Shown here piece by piece: positions 1-8,228 of a DNA stretch of 64,000 nucleotides. The notes beneath the pieces are model-generated. The model saw only the letters and a program-made list of their open reading frames with translations, was not told the origin of the DNA and searched no databases. Every line of letters starts with the position of its first letter. Positions within the stretch are counted from its first letter, which is position 1. Origin of the DNA: a virus; IMG/VR virus record IMGVR_UViG_3300032061_000001, positions 1 through 64,000 of that record; one strand, written 5' to 3'. The translations under genes were made by a program, and so were the position numbers.

Positions 1-190
1 CCCCATACTTTGTTAATAGTTTTGAAGCGGATAACGACAATATACGACTTCCAGTTCCAGTGTTTTTTGACCCGCTGCATCCATCTGAAACGATGACAAA
101 TGGATTTTCTTCATCTCCGATAACTGAAAAATCTTCATTCTCTTTATGAGTACTACCAATCTCAGAGAATTTATCAAAATACATTTTCAT
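1..190 (-). CDS. PP2C-type serine/threonine phosphatase, N-terminal part (runs off the window)
   Basis: Only the first 63 residues are in the window; the frame is open to base 1. The start at 190 overlaps the stop of the kinase gene as ATGA, so the two are translationally coupled. The N-terminus reads as a PP2C fold: a strand with ENED near residue 18 (family motif NEDs, first metal-binding acidic residues), then VIVSDGCSG around residues 33-41 (family motif VaDGmGG, second metal-binding Asp). In TerY-P triads this enzyme removes phosphate from targets of the partner kinase. The C-terminal metal-binding motifs lie outside the window and cannot be checked. Confidence 0.75.
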   Translation of the reverse strand, partial: MKMYFDKFSEIGSTHKENEDFSVIGDEENPFVIVSDGCSGSKNTGTGSRILSLSASKLLTKYG

Positions 191-1872
191 TTTTTCATCC
201 GTAGTTTATAGAGGTTATTATCTTTATGGAACATGACCTGTGACCCATTACTTGATAGAATACACAGGTTGTTAATGTGGTTATCAGTAATAACTTTTTC
301 TGTTTTTTCACCAACAGATGCGCTAAATATTTCTACCTCTGAGTTTTCGTTAATGAGTACTACAATCCCTTTATCAAGTACAGTGAAGTTTAATTCGCTT
401 TGTGAGCCAATGTTGTGAACAATTTTTATATCATATTTACCCTGATGATACCGAATAACAAAGCGTGTGTATTCTTGTCCTTTATAACCAATAACCATGG
501 CCACATTATGAATACATTTCGCTGAAATGATGCTATAACCGTCCAATTCCTGAACTTTTATAAATTCACCGCTGATTCTGTCTTTTGAAAGTTCTGGAAT
601 CCAAAGATAAGAGACACCTAAAACGTTTTGATACGCCATCCCCGAAAACAATTTGGTTGATAATGGCATCACAGACCAACTTTTATCTATGGCCATTATA
701 TGAGATGCAAATTTCCTAATTGGAGCTGTTGACAAATTTTCACCGGATTTAAAGAAAGGAATATTGTTCGTGATGGATATCTGTTCTATTTTGAATTGGA
801 TCTTGTTAATTTTCTTTTCATCAAGCGATCGAAAATAGTTTTTTGTAATTTCTACTGGAACTAACGTATCAGACGACATTGATATTTCAGAGTCAGGGTG
901 AGATAAATTGTATTGTCTATTACCGATATATAGGGTGTCACCCGCTCTTACAATATTTTCATTCATATATGAAAAATGATACCTGATTGAATCACTATAT
1001 GTTTTGAATAATTCAATATCAAAACAATCAGCATCATGTATGTGAGTATACATAGGTGTTGCTACCTGGAGCCTACCTCCTGCCAATGGAGGAAGAGTCC
1101 GTTTTCCTTTTTCAAAAGCATCCTCCATCCAGGATCTAAGATCATTAGGAATATGACTAAAATCTCTTGCCTGAGATGGTAGCTTAACGGACTTGTTAAA
1201 AACCGATTTCTTTGCCTTCATTCTTTCCACGACAGCCCCTTTCGTAAAGCCATCACAACTTCCCTTAAAAGGATGCATCCCAATAAATATTTGGAAGGCT
1301 ATAATCGCGAAACTAAACCAGTCGGATAATGGGGAGAATGTTTTTGATTCGTGGTCTTGGGCGTATGGCGTTATTGCTGTGGGAGGATAGTTCTTTGTTT
1401 TGTAACTATCAACATCGATAAAGATCGGCTGAGTTAAATTATTGTCATCAATCAGGAAATTGATATCGTTAAAATCAACAACCAAGCATTCCTTTGAGTG
1501 AATAAAATCTATAAGTTTCTGCATGTTTTCAACAAGCTTAACAGCATCTTCTGGAGTAAATCCTGTTTTATTTCTGAATCCCGTGGCAAATGTTTTACAA
1601 ATTGGATAATTATTTTTGAACCATTCCATGGTAAATCCAACAGGAACCCCTTTATTGTCACATAATATCTTTTGCGGATTGACGATATATCGTTCATCTA
1701 ACACTGATAGATCATCAAATTTTCCCTGTGGGATCATCTTCTTCGGGTCATGGTAAATCTTATAGATTGTATCGCCTAATCCATAAATTTCACCTTCTCC
1801 ACCTGAAGCAATAAAATCCTTTTGGGACAGGCTAATTTGGCCTGCCCCCGGAATGTGGACTTTTTTAGTCAT
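187..1872 (-). CDS. Protein kinase of a TerY-P-like triad
   Basis: About 561 aa. The ATG at 1872 is preferred over the in-frame TTG at 1881 because GGAAAGT precedes it. The N-terminal ~200 residues are a divergent Ser/Thr kinase domain: glycine-rich loop SGGEGEIYGLG (23-33), ATP-site Lys38 (IYKIY), catalytic-loop VVDFNDIN with Asp133 and Asn138 in place of HRDxxxxN, IDVDSY with Asp153 as the DFG aspartate, and a helix-F Asp184 (SDWFSF). The IDVDSY form is typical of kinases that sit with vWA and PP2C genes. The remaining ~300 residues are beta-rich with repeated short strands, possibly a propeller-like sensor; no membrane segment is seen. It lies between the vWA gene (19 bp gap) and the PP2C gene (ATGA overlap). 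Confidence 0.8.
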   Translation of the reverse strand: MTKKVHIPGAGQISLSQKDFIASGGEGEIYGLGDTIYKIYHDPKKMIPQGKFDDLSVLDERYIVNPQKILCDNKGVPVGFTMEWFKNNYPICKTFATGFRNKTGFTPEDAVKLVENMQKLIDFIHSKECLVVDFNDINFLIDDNNLTQPIFIDVDSYKTKNYPPTAITPYAQDHESKTFSPLSDWFSFAIIAFQIFIGMHPFKGSCDGFTKGAVVERMKAKKSVFNKSVKLPSQARDFSHIPNDLRSWMEDAFEKGKRTLPPLAGGRLQVATPMYTHIHDADCFDIELFKTYSDSIRYHFSYMNENIVRAGDTLYIGNRQYNLSHPDSEISMSSDTLVPVEITKNYFRSLDEKKINKIQFKIEQISITNNIPFFKSGENLSTAPIRKFASHIMAIDKSWSVMPLSTKLFSGMAYQNVLGVSYLWIPELSKDRISGEFIKVQELDGYSIISAKCIHNVAMVIGYKGQEYTRFVIRYHQGKYDIKIVHNIGSQSELNFTVLDKGIVVLINENSEVEIFSASVGEKTEKVITDNHINNLCILSSNGSQVMFHKDNNLYKLRMKK

Positions 1873-1891
1873 ACTTTCCAAGGGCTATGGG

Positions 1892-2635
1892 TTAAAAGCT
1901 CAACGATTTTGAAGGACCACCGGTTCCAAGCGATTGACTTTGACTCGATATGGACTGAGAAACAAACTTTGCCAATTTAGCCAATGTTTTTGCATCGGCA
2001 TCTCCAGCATCAACGAATTGTTGTAGATTGGCGTCATTTTGAAAACGATTAAGATATGAACTAGACTGGCCAGCATTTATTCCTACCAGGATAGTCATAA
2101 TCGATTCGATGATTGTTTCTTGTTTCAATGCGTCTTCAATCTGCTTTTTGATCATTCCGGGAGTCATTTTTGAATCATTATCTTCACCATCGGTAATGAT
2201 AACACAAATCCCATTTACATCCATTTCCTGATCCTGAAGATCTTGTGAATATCTCAAAACAGAACCGACGCTTTCAAATGTGGCGTCAAACAAAGCCGTA
2301 CAACCATATGGTCTTAATGATTCATAAGCCGATAAATTGATATCGGCCAACGGCAAAAATCCATGAATCTCCTCCATTCCTTCATTGAAAAAAACAACAC
2401 GAACCAGAAGATTCTCCGCTCTTGGGGAATGTTTGCAAGATTCGATTACCGCTTTAATTGAATCTACTAATTCATTTCTGAATCCCTGCACACTTCCCGA
2501 TTTATCAACCACAATTGATACGAGCGTGTACTCCGTTGATTCAAGGTTTTCCGGGCGAACGCCGGAAAATTTAAAATTTGAATTGGCGACATTCATAATC
2601 GCCATATCATCTATTTCTTGTCCTATTTTTGGCAT
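1892..2635 (-). CDS. von Willebrand factor A (TerY-like) protein
   Basis: 247 aa. A vWA domain spans about residues 34-215 with a complete MIDAS metal site: DKSGS (Asp44, Ser46, Ser48), Thr113 in GCTALFD, and Asp149 in ITDGED. The last ~30 residues are Ser/Gln-rich and low complexity. TerY-family vWA proteins act as metal-dependent scaffolds for a kinase and a PP2C phosphatase, and both follow here. It starts 3 bases after the nicotinamidase stop with no clear ribosome site, which suggests coupling. Family assignment is firm; the biological target is unknown. Confidence 0.85.
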   Translation of the reverse strand: MPKIGQEIDDMAIMNVANSNFKFSGVRPENLESTEYTLVSIVVDKSGSVQGFRNELVDSIKAVIESCKHSPRAENLLVRVVFFNEGMEEIHGFLPLADINLSAYESLRPYGCTALFDATFESVGSVLRYSQDLQDQEMDVNGICVIITDGEDNDSKMTPGMIKKQIEDALKQETIIESIMTILVGINAGQSSSYLNRFQNDANLQQFVDAGDADAKTLAKLAKFVSQSISSQSQSLGTGGPSKSLSF

Positions 2636-2638
2636 TAT

Positions 2639-3436
2639 TTATACCATAAAATGAGTTGATTTTTCGAAACGAACGCCATGAGACTTGGCGTAATTGATAA
2701 AGTCATCGGCTGCTTTTTCAAAACCAGGAACCGGTGATGAGCAGTCTTCCAGAATAACCAGTTTCTTCGCATTTTCATCACCAAAATTATCGATGACTTG
2801 GGTTAATGTCGTCGCCAAACAATGCGAAAGCGCTTCACCGGCACAGACAATCATATCAGCTGATTGTAATGTCTGGATCAGGGCAGTATTCAACTGGGTC
2901 CCCGGATCGTTTTGATCTGGAACTTCAGCCATCAAACCTCCGTAATGCTCGGTCTTGTAATTGCTACCTTTAGTCACAATATCAAGAACAGCAACTTCTT
3001 CTACCGCCCACTTTCTCATGGATTCAAGCACGGCTGGAAAGATTCCAAAACCATTTGAACCAATAACACAATGGGTAGGCCAAACACAAAGAGGAAATTT
3101 ATTAGACTGCGCTTCCAATTTTTCGACATATTCCAAAGCCCAGGACTGTTCGCTTACTGATGAGGCCCGCCATTTTCCAGATTTCACATCGGTTGCTGTG
3201 ATAATGGTAAAAGGCTGTGGATTGTTTCCGGAACTGTCCTTCCAGTAAATAGGGTGGGCAATATCAAAGTCCTGATGGCTGTCCATCGTCACATGGATAT
3301 CATCAATTTTTGCGCTTACCCGGTTCATAAACTCAGCTAATATCTTCATATCCTGATCAGCTCCAGGGACAAATAATGCCCCCTTTGGATCACAGAAATC
3401 ATTCTGTGGATCGATAATCAATAGATGCAATTTCAT
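2639..3436 (-). CDS. Nicotinamidase/isochorismatase-like cysteine hydrolase
   Basis: 265 aa with a good ribosome site (AAAGGAGACGC). Signature residues of the cysteine-hydrolase superfamily are present: Asp9 in IIDPQNDF, metal-site Asp52/His54/His61 in DSHQDFDIAH, Lys113, WPTHCVIGSNG (119-129, the nicotinamidase WPxHC motif) and Cys206 in CAGEALSHC. The metal triad and WPTHC favour nicotinamide deamidation over isochorismate hydrolysis. At 265 aa it is longer than typical PncA (~190-215), with extra loops around 66-100 and 155-182. It is the first gene of the vWA-kinase-PP2C unit. It might recycle nicotinamide or act in NAD-based conflict; the substrate is inferred. Confidence 0.8.
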   Translation of the reverse strand: MKLHLLIIDPQNDFCDPKGALFVPGADQDMKILAEFMNRVSAKIDDIHVTMDSHQDFDIAHPIYWKDSSGNNPQPFTIITATDVKSGKWRASSVSEQSWALEYVEKLEAQSNKFPLCVWPTHCVIGSNGFGIFPAVLESMRKWAVEEVAVLDIVTKGSNYKTEHYGGLMAEVPDQNDPGTQLNTALIQTLQSADMIVCAGEALSHCLATTLTQVIDNFGDENAKKLVILEDCSSPVPGFEKAADDFINYAKSHGVRFEKSTHFMV

Positions 3437-3460
3437 ATGCGTCTCCTTTTGACTTGAATT

Positions 3461-3484
3461 AAAAATTGGCCAGAAAACTCTGGC
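3461..3484 (-). terminator. Intrinsic terminator/attenuator before the nicotinamidase gene
   Basis: On the minus strand GCCAGA-GTTT-TCTGGC forms a 6-bp stem with a 4-nt loop, followed after CAA by TTTTT. It sits between the stop of the 84-aa gene and the ribosome site of the hydrolase gene, only about 10 bases before that site, so it would reduce read-through into the signalling module. Confidence 0.6.
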
Positions 3485-3503
3485 TAATGATACTACAACA
3501 TCT

Positions 3504-3758
3504 TCAAAACTTCATTTCTTCGAGTTTTTTGATCTGTTTTTTAAGCGATGCGATTTTCTTAATGCGCATTTCTTCTGCTTTTGCCTTTGCTTCCTCTTCA
3601 GTTCTATGCCATTCTCCCTTTCTCGCATAACCATGGAAATGTTGCTCATCTGGTAACGATATAGATCTATCTATATCAGTATGTTCAATATAAATTGTAA
3701 ATATTCCTTCCGTTAAGGCATATTTCGTGACCCAAATCTTTTCGAGTTTTTGTTCCAT
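3504..3758 (-). CDS. Small phage protein of unknown function
   Basis: 84 aa, preceded by AAAGGTGAGAAA. The N-terminal half contains VTKYALTEGIFT and a GYARKGEWHRTEEEA stretch; the C-terminal third is a Lys/Glu-rich helix likely to form a coiled coil. This layout (short beta part, W-x-R-T-E-E-E-A, basic helix) is common among small early phage proteins, but I know of no function. It is the last gene before the terminator at 3461. Confidence 0.65.
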   Translation of the reverse strand: MEQKLEKIWVTKYALTEGIFTIYIEHTDIDRSISLPDEQHFHGYARKGEWHRTEEEAKAKAEEMRIKKIASLKKQIKKLEEMKF

Positions 3759-3768
3759 TTTCTCACCT

Positions 3769-4011
3769 TTAAACGAATTGAGTATTCATTGCGATATTAT
3801 GTGCTCTGTCAACACGGATAGCGGAGTCCCCAGTGTCAGTTTCGCAATCATGATGAGCCATTATCAAGTTCTCGGCGATGGCATGCCGAGTTATTTTATC
3901 TTGACGCTTGGCAAATAAAACGAGTTCTTTCTCAATCTCATTTCTAAATGCTGCACATACCAATGGCATTTTATCAACAAATTCCTTCGCTCTTTCTTCG
4001 GCTGTTTTCAT
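3769..4011 (-). CDS. Small helical phage protein, unknown function
   Basis: 80 aa with ribosome site AAAAAGGAGCACA. It is predicted all-helical and carries paired histidines and a cysteine (MAHHDCETD near residues 50-58) but no recognisable domain. It is 10 bases upstream of the next gene in the same leftward operon. Confidence 0.6.
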   Translation of the reverse strand: MKTAEERAKEFVDKMPLVCAAFRNEIEKELVLFAKRQDKITRHAIAENLIMAHHDCETDTGDSAIRVDRAHNIAMNTQFV

Positions 4012-4022
4012 TGTGCTCCTTT

Positions 4023-4295
4023 TTAATCTAATAATGGAATATATCTGACAGTTCTCGGAGGATTATCAAAATTGAATAATTCGATATGTCCAGTCTTCAA
4101 TGATCTTTTGGGCCTAGGTAATTTATCCCACTTAAAGCATTGTGATCTCTCCGAGATTGAAATGATCGGTTCTATTTTCCATGCCCAATATTTTATCTCT
4201 CCGCAATGGTCCCCGCGGAAAAGATAGTCGCCCGATTCAAGACTTATTATTCCTTGAATCTTTATTGATAAAGGGAAAGTATCCATTTGTCCCAT
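4023..4295 (-). CDS. Small beta-rich phage protein, unknown function
   Basis: 90 aa. It overlaps the 3' end of the nucleotidyltransferase gene by 34 bases. The start may be the ATG at 4295 or the in-frame ATG at 4286; GGGACAA precedes the latter. Contains DYLFRGDHCGEIKYWAW, suggesting a compact beta domain. No family recognised. Confidence 0.5.
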   Translation of the reverse strand: MGQMDTFPLSIKIQGIISLESGDYLFRGDHCGEIKYWAWKIEPIISISERSQCFKWDKLPRPKRSLKTGHIELFNFDNPPRTVRYIPLLD

Positions 4296-5251
4296 TTTTT
4301 CGAATCAACCTTTTTAGGGAAATTGGATTTGGAACAAAGTTCTTCAACCTCATCCATTAAGTTTTCAAGTTTTGGAGCGACTTCTGTCATATAATCGCAT
4401 TCTCCATTTTTTACTCTCAAAAGCTCATCGGCTTCTTTCAAAGGGAAAATGATATCGCCTTCACGATAAAGGGATCTCATTTGATATGCGCATCTAAGAG
4501 CATGGCTGACTGCCTTCCAGTCAATTCCTTTGTTTTCTGCCGCTTTCTGCGCCCGTTCTCCATATGCCAGATAGAACTTTTCTATTACATCATAAGCATA
4601 TTGGATAGTCACAGTTGATTGCAACTTTCTATTACAAACGTCATACATTGGAAATTGAAAGCCATTTTCAGGATCAGCCGGTATCTTTTTTAAATGGTCC
4701 CCGATTGGCAATGAATACCAAATATCTTCTAATCTGATATTTTTTCCAGCATTAATATGGTATTTTAAATAGTCGATAACGACTTTTGAATCATTCAGAC
4801 GGCTTCCCTTAACCCCATATTTTGCAGCCTGCGTTCTGCAGTAACCGACAAACGCTTTTAAATTCGTCGTATAGAAATCTTTCCTATTATCATACAATTC
4901 AAGAAAAATTCCGCTATGCTGAATTATTGCTTCATCATTGCTCCATGCATGAAGTATATCCAATGCTCCGGTATCACCTTTCTTTAATAGCTCAAGATAA
5001 TAATGCAATGAATATAATTCAATATCAACATCGTCAGACGTATTTTTATTATCTGTTCCCGATTTTGAATTATACGTTATGGATTTTGGAATCCTGTTTA
5101 GAAAACATTGCTCTTTTGATGGAAGGAATATTCCCTTGATATCGGTATCCGAATTTTCTGTGGCCGTCCCATATAAATGGGACCCAAATTGGCATAGAAA
5201 AATGATATACAAATTAGGATATCCTTCCAGGAATTTTGTCATTATTGTCAT
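4262..5251 (-). CDS. Predicted DNA polymerase beta-superfamily nucleotidyltransferase
   Basis: 329 aa. The N-terminus has the minimal nucleotidyltransferase signature: GSHLYGT (23-29, the GS motif), SDTDIKG with Asp35 and Asp37, and a third acidic residue in VDIELY (Asp76). It matches the COG3541 type of nucleotidyltransferase seen in many large phages (RlaP-like), in which a helical region follows the catalytic domain. Substrate unknown; possible roles are RNA end modification or protein nucleotidylation. The start region MTIM has a weak ribosome site, so the ATG three codons in is possible. Confidence 0.75.
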   Translation of the reverse strand: MTIMTKFLEGYPNLYIIFLCQFGSHLYGTATENSDTDIKGIFLPSKEQCFLNRIPKSITYNSKSGTDNKNTSDDVDIELYSLHYYLELLKKGDTGALDILHAWSNDEAIIQHSGIFLELYDNRKDFYTTNLKAFVGYCRTQAAKYGVKGSRLNDSKVVIDYLKYHINAGKNIRLEDIWYSLPIGDHLKKIPADPENGFQFPMYDVCNRKLQSTVTIQYAYDVIEKFYLAYGERAQKAAENKGIDWKAVSHALRCAYQMRSLYREGDIIFPLKEADELLRVKNGECDYMTEVAPKLENLMDEVEELCSKSNFPKKVDSKKWDKWILSLYQ

Positions 5252-5263
5252 CGTTCTACCGTT

Positions 5264-5521
5264 TTAAAATGTATCTTCAGATACTAAACTAGATTGGATG
5301 AGATGAGCGAGTTCATGGCTGGTGATAGAAGAAGATATCTCTGCCGGCTTCCCCTTTCCTGACAAATCTCCCCATTGAACCATAAACCCCGACGGATGCT
5401 TAAACCATCCGTCAGGAAGTTTCAGTTTTGTGAGATCAATATCTTCCCTCATCCTTTTAGCCCCGATATTCATGCCAATACGAGTCACCAGAACATCGCA
5501 GGGTTTATCCAGGAATTCCAT
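5264..5521 (-). CDS. Small phage protein, unknown function
   Basis: 85 aa. It begins 3 bases after the stop of the upstream gene with no strong ribosome site and is probably coupled. Contains LPDGWFKHPSGFMVQWGDL and a C-terminal helix ending SHELAHLIQSSL. HELAH resembles a zinc-protease HExxH motif only partially (HELAH fits H-E-x-x-H), but the protein is far too short for a protease and nothing else supports that. Confidence 0.55.
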   Translation of the reverse strand: MEFLDKPCDVLVTRIGMNIGAKRMREDIDLTKLKLPDGWFKHPSGFMVQWGDLSGKGKPAEISSSITSHELAHLIQSSLVSEDTF

Positions 5522-5524
5522 AAC

Positions 5525-6028
5525 TCAAAAATATAGCTGCTCTCCTGCCGGTTGGGTTGTAATAGCCACTGATCCAACCCATTCAGCAGATTCGGCCAGT
5601 TCTTTGGCTCTCTGCCTTTTCAGTCCCATCGAAAGAAATCCATCGAATATTTTACTTGTAAACTCGATGACTTCCATATCAGTCATCGTTTCTTTGAGAG
5701 CATTAATTGTCTGGCTCAGGGAAATGAGTTCCGGGTTGGAAGGTAATTTCCCGGTATCTACTGAATTGACATAGTCAGCGATCTTAGACATCGCTTCCCG
5801 TTCTTTTTCCGGGAACCGTGAAACGATAAAAGCGCCTGCACATTCACCCGCGGGACCCTCTTTGATTCCGCATGTCATATCAACATACAGAATCCCTTCT
5901 TTGACTTCTTTGTTACCGGTAGCAGCAAATGCCACCGGGAGGTTGCCATACAATCTTTTTGCTGCCCATACGGATAGGCATGCATCAAGATCAGGTCTGT
6001 AATGTGTGATAATTCCTGAATATTTCAT
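5525..6028 (-). CDS. Possible DHH-superfamily-like phosphoesterase remnant
   Basis: 167 aa, strong ribosome site AGGAGGATAAA, ATGA overlap with the upstream gene. Residues 8-16 read THYRPDLDA, resembling DHH motif I (HxxPDxDA), and YVDMTCG places Asp50 where motif II is expected. The DHH triad itself and the C-terminal DHHA1 domain are not visible, so any enzyme activity is uncertain; it could be a short MYG1-like or unrelated protein. Confidence 0.4.
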   Translation of the reverse strand: MKYSGIITHYRPDLDACLSVWAAKRLYGNLPVAFAATGNKEVKEGILYVDMTCGIKEGPAGECAGAFIVSRFPEKEREAMSKIADYVNSVDTGKLPSNPELISLSQTINALKETMTDMEVIEFTSKIFDGFLSMGLKRQRAKELAESAEWVGSVAITTQPAGEQLYF

Positions 6029-6348
6029 TTTATCCTCCTGAGAGCTGCTTTCGCTATGGTTCTAGCATCAAACCTAGCCTCCACAGCAGCGTCCATATCG
6101 TCCCATCTCCAAGGTTGAGCATAAGCCAGTTCTCTGTACCATTCTTGTCCCCCGGTAATGTTAAGGTACCTGTGCGCATCAAGATATGCACAGTTTAATT
6201 TTTTGGCTAACTCACCAGCAAGGACATTAGCTGTTCCACCGGCGGCAGACACCCACAAACCGCCATTTTTAGAGGCCACTTCCAGAAATCTGTGAATTTT
6301 TCGGGCCGCTTCCAGCCCTCTGATATATCTTTTCAATTCTTTTGTCAT
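6025..6348 (-). CDS. Phage protein of unknown function
   Basis: 107 aa with ribosome site CAGGAGAAGACC. The central segment LWVSAAGGTANVLAGELAKKL is rich in small residues and looks like a nucleotide- or cofactor-facing loop followed by a helix, but it does not match a Walker motif. It is the first gene behind the promoter at 6392 and is coupled to the next gene by ATGA. Confidence 0.6.
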   Translation of the reverse strand: MTKELKRYIRGLEAARKIHRFLEVASKNGGLWVSAAGGTANVLAGELAKKLNCAYLDAHRYLNITGGQEWYRELAYAQPWRWDDMDAAVEARFDARTIAKAALRRIK

Positions 6349-6391
6349 GGTCTTCTCCTGTTTTGAGGTAATTTTTCGCTTTGTTGTATTA

Positions 6392-6421
6392 ATTATAGAT
6401 TAATACTTTATAACATGTCAA
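6392..6421 (-). promoter_or_regulatory. Sigma70-type promoter (TATAAAGTA family)
   Basis: Minus strand: TTGACA (6416-6421), 18-bp spacer containing TATAAAGTA, perfect TATAAT (6392-6397), 44 bases before the ATG at 6348. It shares the spacer block with the promoters at 44265, 60635 and 32184. Confidence 0.8.
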
Positions 6422-6435
6422 TAGAAATAATCTTG

Positions 6436-6894
6436 CTAATATACTTTTTCTATCCTTTTCTTACCATCAAAAATAATCTCTCTGAATCTTAATCCCGGAT
6501 TCTGAGACAAAAAGAGCTTCCGCCTCATTGGATAGCTTTTTGAATTTGCTTTCAGAGTTCCGATCGATTTAACGTCTACAACTTCTTCAACACCTTTATT
6601 CAAAATTCTATAATCAAGAGTGAAGCCGATCGCTCGGTAAATCTTCCCGGTTCTTCTAATTTCTGGCAATAATTCAAAGTGAGGCTGGAGTTCCAGGATT
6701 TCGATTTCGGGATCATGCTTGAATTCCCAATAGATATTACCCTCAGTAGTCGAATCGAATTCAATTCCATCTATAATAACCTTCTTTGAATTAACGCGAG
6801 GATTATTTTTTTTTTGAGGAAGTGGTCGATCACCCCTGATCTTAGCATGACTTCCCTTCATGAGTTTTTTAAACTGATTTACTGATAGTCTCAT
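6436..6894 (-). CDS. DUF1064 protein, restriction-endonuclease-like fold
   Basis: 152 aa. After a basic N-terminus, KVIIDGIEFDSTTEGNIYWE and the ELQPHFELLP segment match the phage DUF1064 family. A PD-(D/E)XK-like set can be read: Glu51, Asp94 (FTLDY), then VVDVK with Asp107 and Lys109. DUF1064 proteins are small phage nucleases or resolvase-like proteins of unproven substrate. Start overlaps the upstream stop as ATGA. Confidence 0.75.
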   Translation of the reverse strand: MRLSVNQFKKLMKGSHAKIRGDRPLPQKKNNPRVNSKKVIIDGIEFDSTTEGNIYWEFKHDPEIEILELQPHFELLPEIRRTGKIYRAIGFTLDYRILNKGVEEVVDVKSIGTLKANSKSYPMRRKLFLSQNPGLRFREIIFDGKKRIEKVY

Positions 6895-7340
6895 TGTTCA
6901 ATTTTTGCATATCGATAATTGCTTTTTATATAAGCCTTGAAATAAGATCCTGGACTTTCTGATTTGCTCATGCCAATTGATATGCTTTCAGGGACATCAA
7001 AATACCGATAAGCGGTACCATTTCGGAAATGGATAAATAGATTATTATTGTCCCACCTTATTTTGTCGATATTCGATGAGTTTAATATTTTTTCCCGGAT
7101 AATTGGTTCGGAATCCTTCTGGCTCTCATCTTCATCAAGAAACGTTCCGGATATTACTGTAAACCGATCTCTGACACTTTTCATGGCATCTACAATATGG
7201 AATCTCCTATCATCCAATATGATGGTTATCCCGGGAATGGCCTTTCTGATCTGGCTGTCAAGAATCATATAGGTAATAGATCCATCCGGCCTGGTTATTT
7301 TGCTAATTGATTTGTATTCTGGATAACTATTTTCTGCCAT
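6891..7340 (-). CDS. KTSC-domain protein
   Basis: 149 aa, ribosome site AAGGGGCCA. Residues ~88-147 form a KTSC domain: SSNIDKIRWDNNNLFIHF, then GTAYRYFDVP and a GSYFKAYIKSNYRY ending, the usual order in this small phage/bacterial domain. The N-terminal ~85 residues have an extra beta region. KTSC domains occur fused to nucleic-acid enzymes and alone in phages; the function is not established. Confidence 0.75.
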   Translation of the reverse strand: MAENSYPEYKSISKITRPDGSITYMILDSQIRKAIPGITIILDDRRFHIVDAMKSVRDRFTVISGTFLDEDESQKDSEPIIREKILNSSNIDKIRWDNNNLFIHFRNGTAYRYFDVPESISIGMSKSESPGSYFKAYIKSNYRYAKIEQ

Positions 7341-7656
7341 TGGCCCCTTCCCATATTTTGAAGTTCTGAAATCGGCATTCGAACAGTCCGAGTTGTTTTA
7401 TATTATATCTTACTCCTTCGATTCCATAACTAGCAATCATCCCATCGATTTTATCATGGTCTTTCGGTGAAATGAAGATATCTACATTCCGGCAATCATG
7501 TTTTACTATTTTGTATCTCTTGATCCCTTTGTTTTCCAGTGCCAGTTCAATTGCCCTGGAAGAATCAAATGGCAAATGACCTAGACTCATCATCTTTTTC
7601 CCGAGCATTATCCAATCAGGGGTTTCATCATATTCATATTCGTTCCAGTTCATCAT
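7327..7656 (-). CDS. Phage protein of unknown function
   Basis: 109 aa, acidic N-terminus, mixed alpha/beta. The ATG at 7656 overlaps the upstream stop (ATGA); its own 3' end overlaps the KTSC gene by 14 bases. A segment around residues 45-75 (YKIVKHDCRNVDIFISPKDH) could be a small substrate-binding fold. No family recognised. Confidence 0.55.
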   Translation of the reverse strand: MMNWNEYEYDETPDWIMLGKKMMSLGHLPFDSSRAIELALENKGIKRYKIVKHDCRNVDIFISPKDHDKIDGMIASYGIEGVRYNIKQLGLFECRFQNFKIWEGANGRK

Positions 7657-7955
7657 GATCTGCTCTCAAATACAACGAATTTCCCGTAAATTTTCTGTAT
7701 CCCGCATGGATATTTCGTAATCGGGATAAAGGATTGGGTCGATTCGTTAAAATGCATATAATCGATTTCACAACCTGAAAAAAAACAAAGCGCAAATTTT
7801 TCATCTTCAGTCAGATCGTCGAGTTCTTTTTCGTGGCAGTCCCTTACCAATTTTAGCATCCGGTTCATATGCTGTTTGGCGCTTAATTGAGATTCGGATT
7901 CCGGGAATGCCTCCAAAAGACTGACAATCTTATTTTCACGCAATATTGTATTCAT
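7653..7955 (-). CDS. Phage protein of unknown function
   Basis: 100 aa, ribosome site ATAGGATCAAT. Helical first half, acidic middle (ELDDLTEDEKF), beta-rich end. No domain recognised. First gene of a run of four overlapping or near-overlapping small genes read leftwards. Confidence 0.55.
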   Translation of the reverse strand: MNTILRENKIVSLLEAFPESESQLSAKQHMNRMLKLVRDCHEKELDDLTEDEKFALCFFSGCEIDYMHFNESTQSFIPITKYPCGIQKIYGKFVVFESRS

Positions 7956-7976
7956 ATTGATCCTATATATTATTTT

Positions 7977-8228
7977 TTAAAAATGGACAGGACCGTCTGT
8001 ATATCCCGTTATCCCATAACCGCCAATAATGACAATATGGGTATTCCAATTAATTCTTTCATCATAGATATATGGTTTTATTTGCACCGATTCATTTGAG
8101 AATTCCACGCCAAATTTTTTAAGAGATCCCCGCAGATAATAAATTAGATCATTTTTTGTATCGAATTCTTGAACTGTTCCCATCGATTCAGTTAATGATC
8201 CCTTATGGTCTCTATATTTAAACATCAT
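7977..8228 (-). CDS. Small phage protein of unknown function
   Basis: 83 aa. The start overlaps the 3' end of the upstream gene by 11 bases with AAGGGGG as the ribosome site; either of two adjacent ATG codons could be used. The ending HIVIIGGYGITGYTDG is hydrophobic and glycine-rich but too short for a membrane protein of known type. Confidence 0.55.
   Translation of the reverse strand: MMFKYRDHKGSLTESMGTVQEFDTKNDLIYYLRGSLKKFGVEFSNESVQIKPYIYDERINWNTHIVIIGGYGITGYTDGPVHF

Noticed and set aside
5264-5521. Zinc protease from HELAH
   Set aside because: Only five residues fit and the 85-aa protein is too short for a protease.
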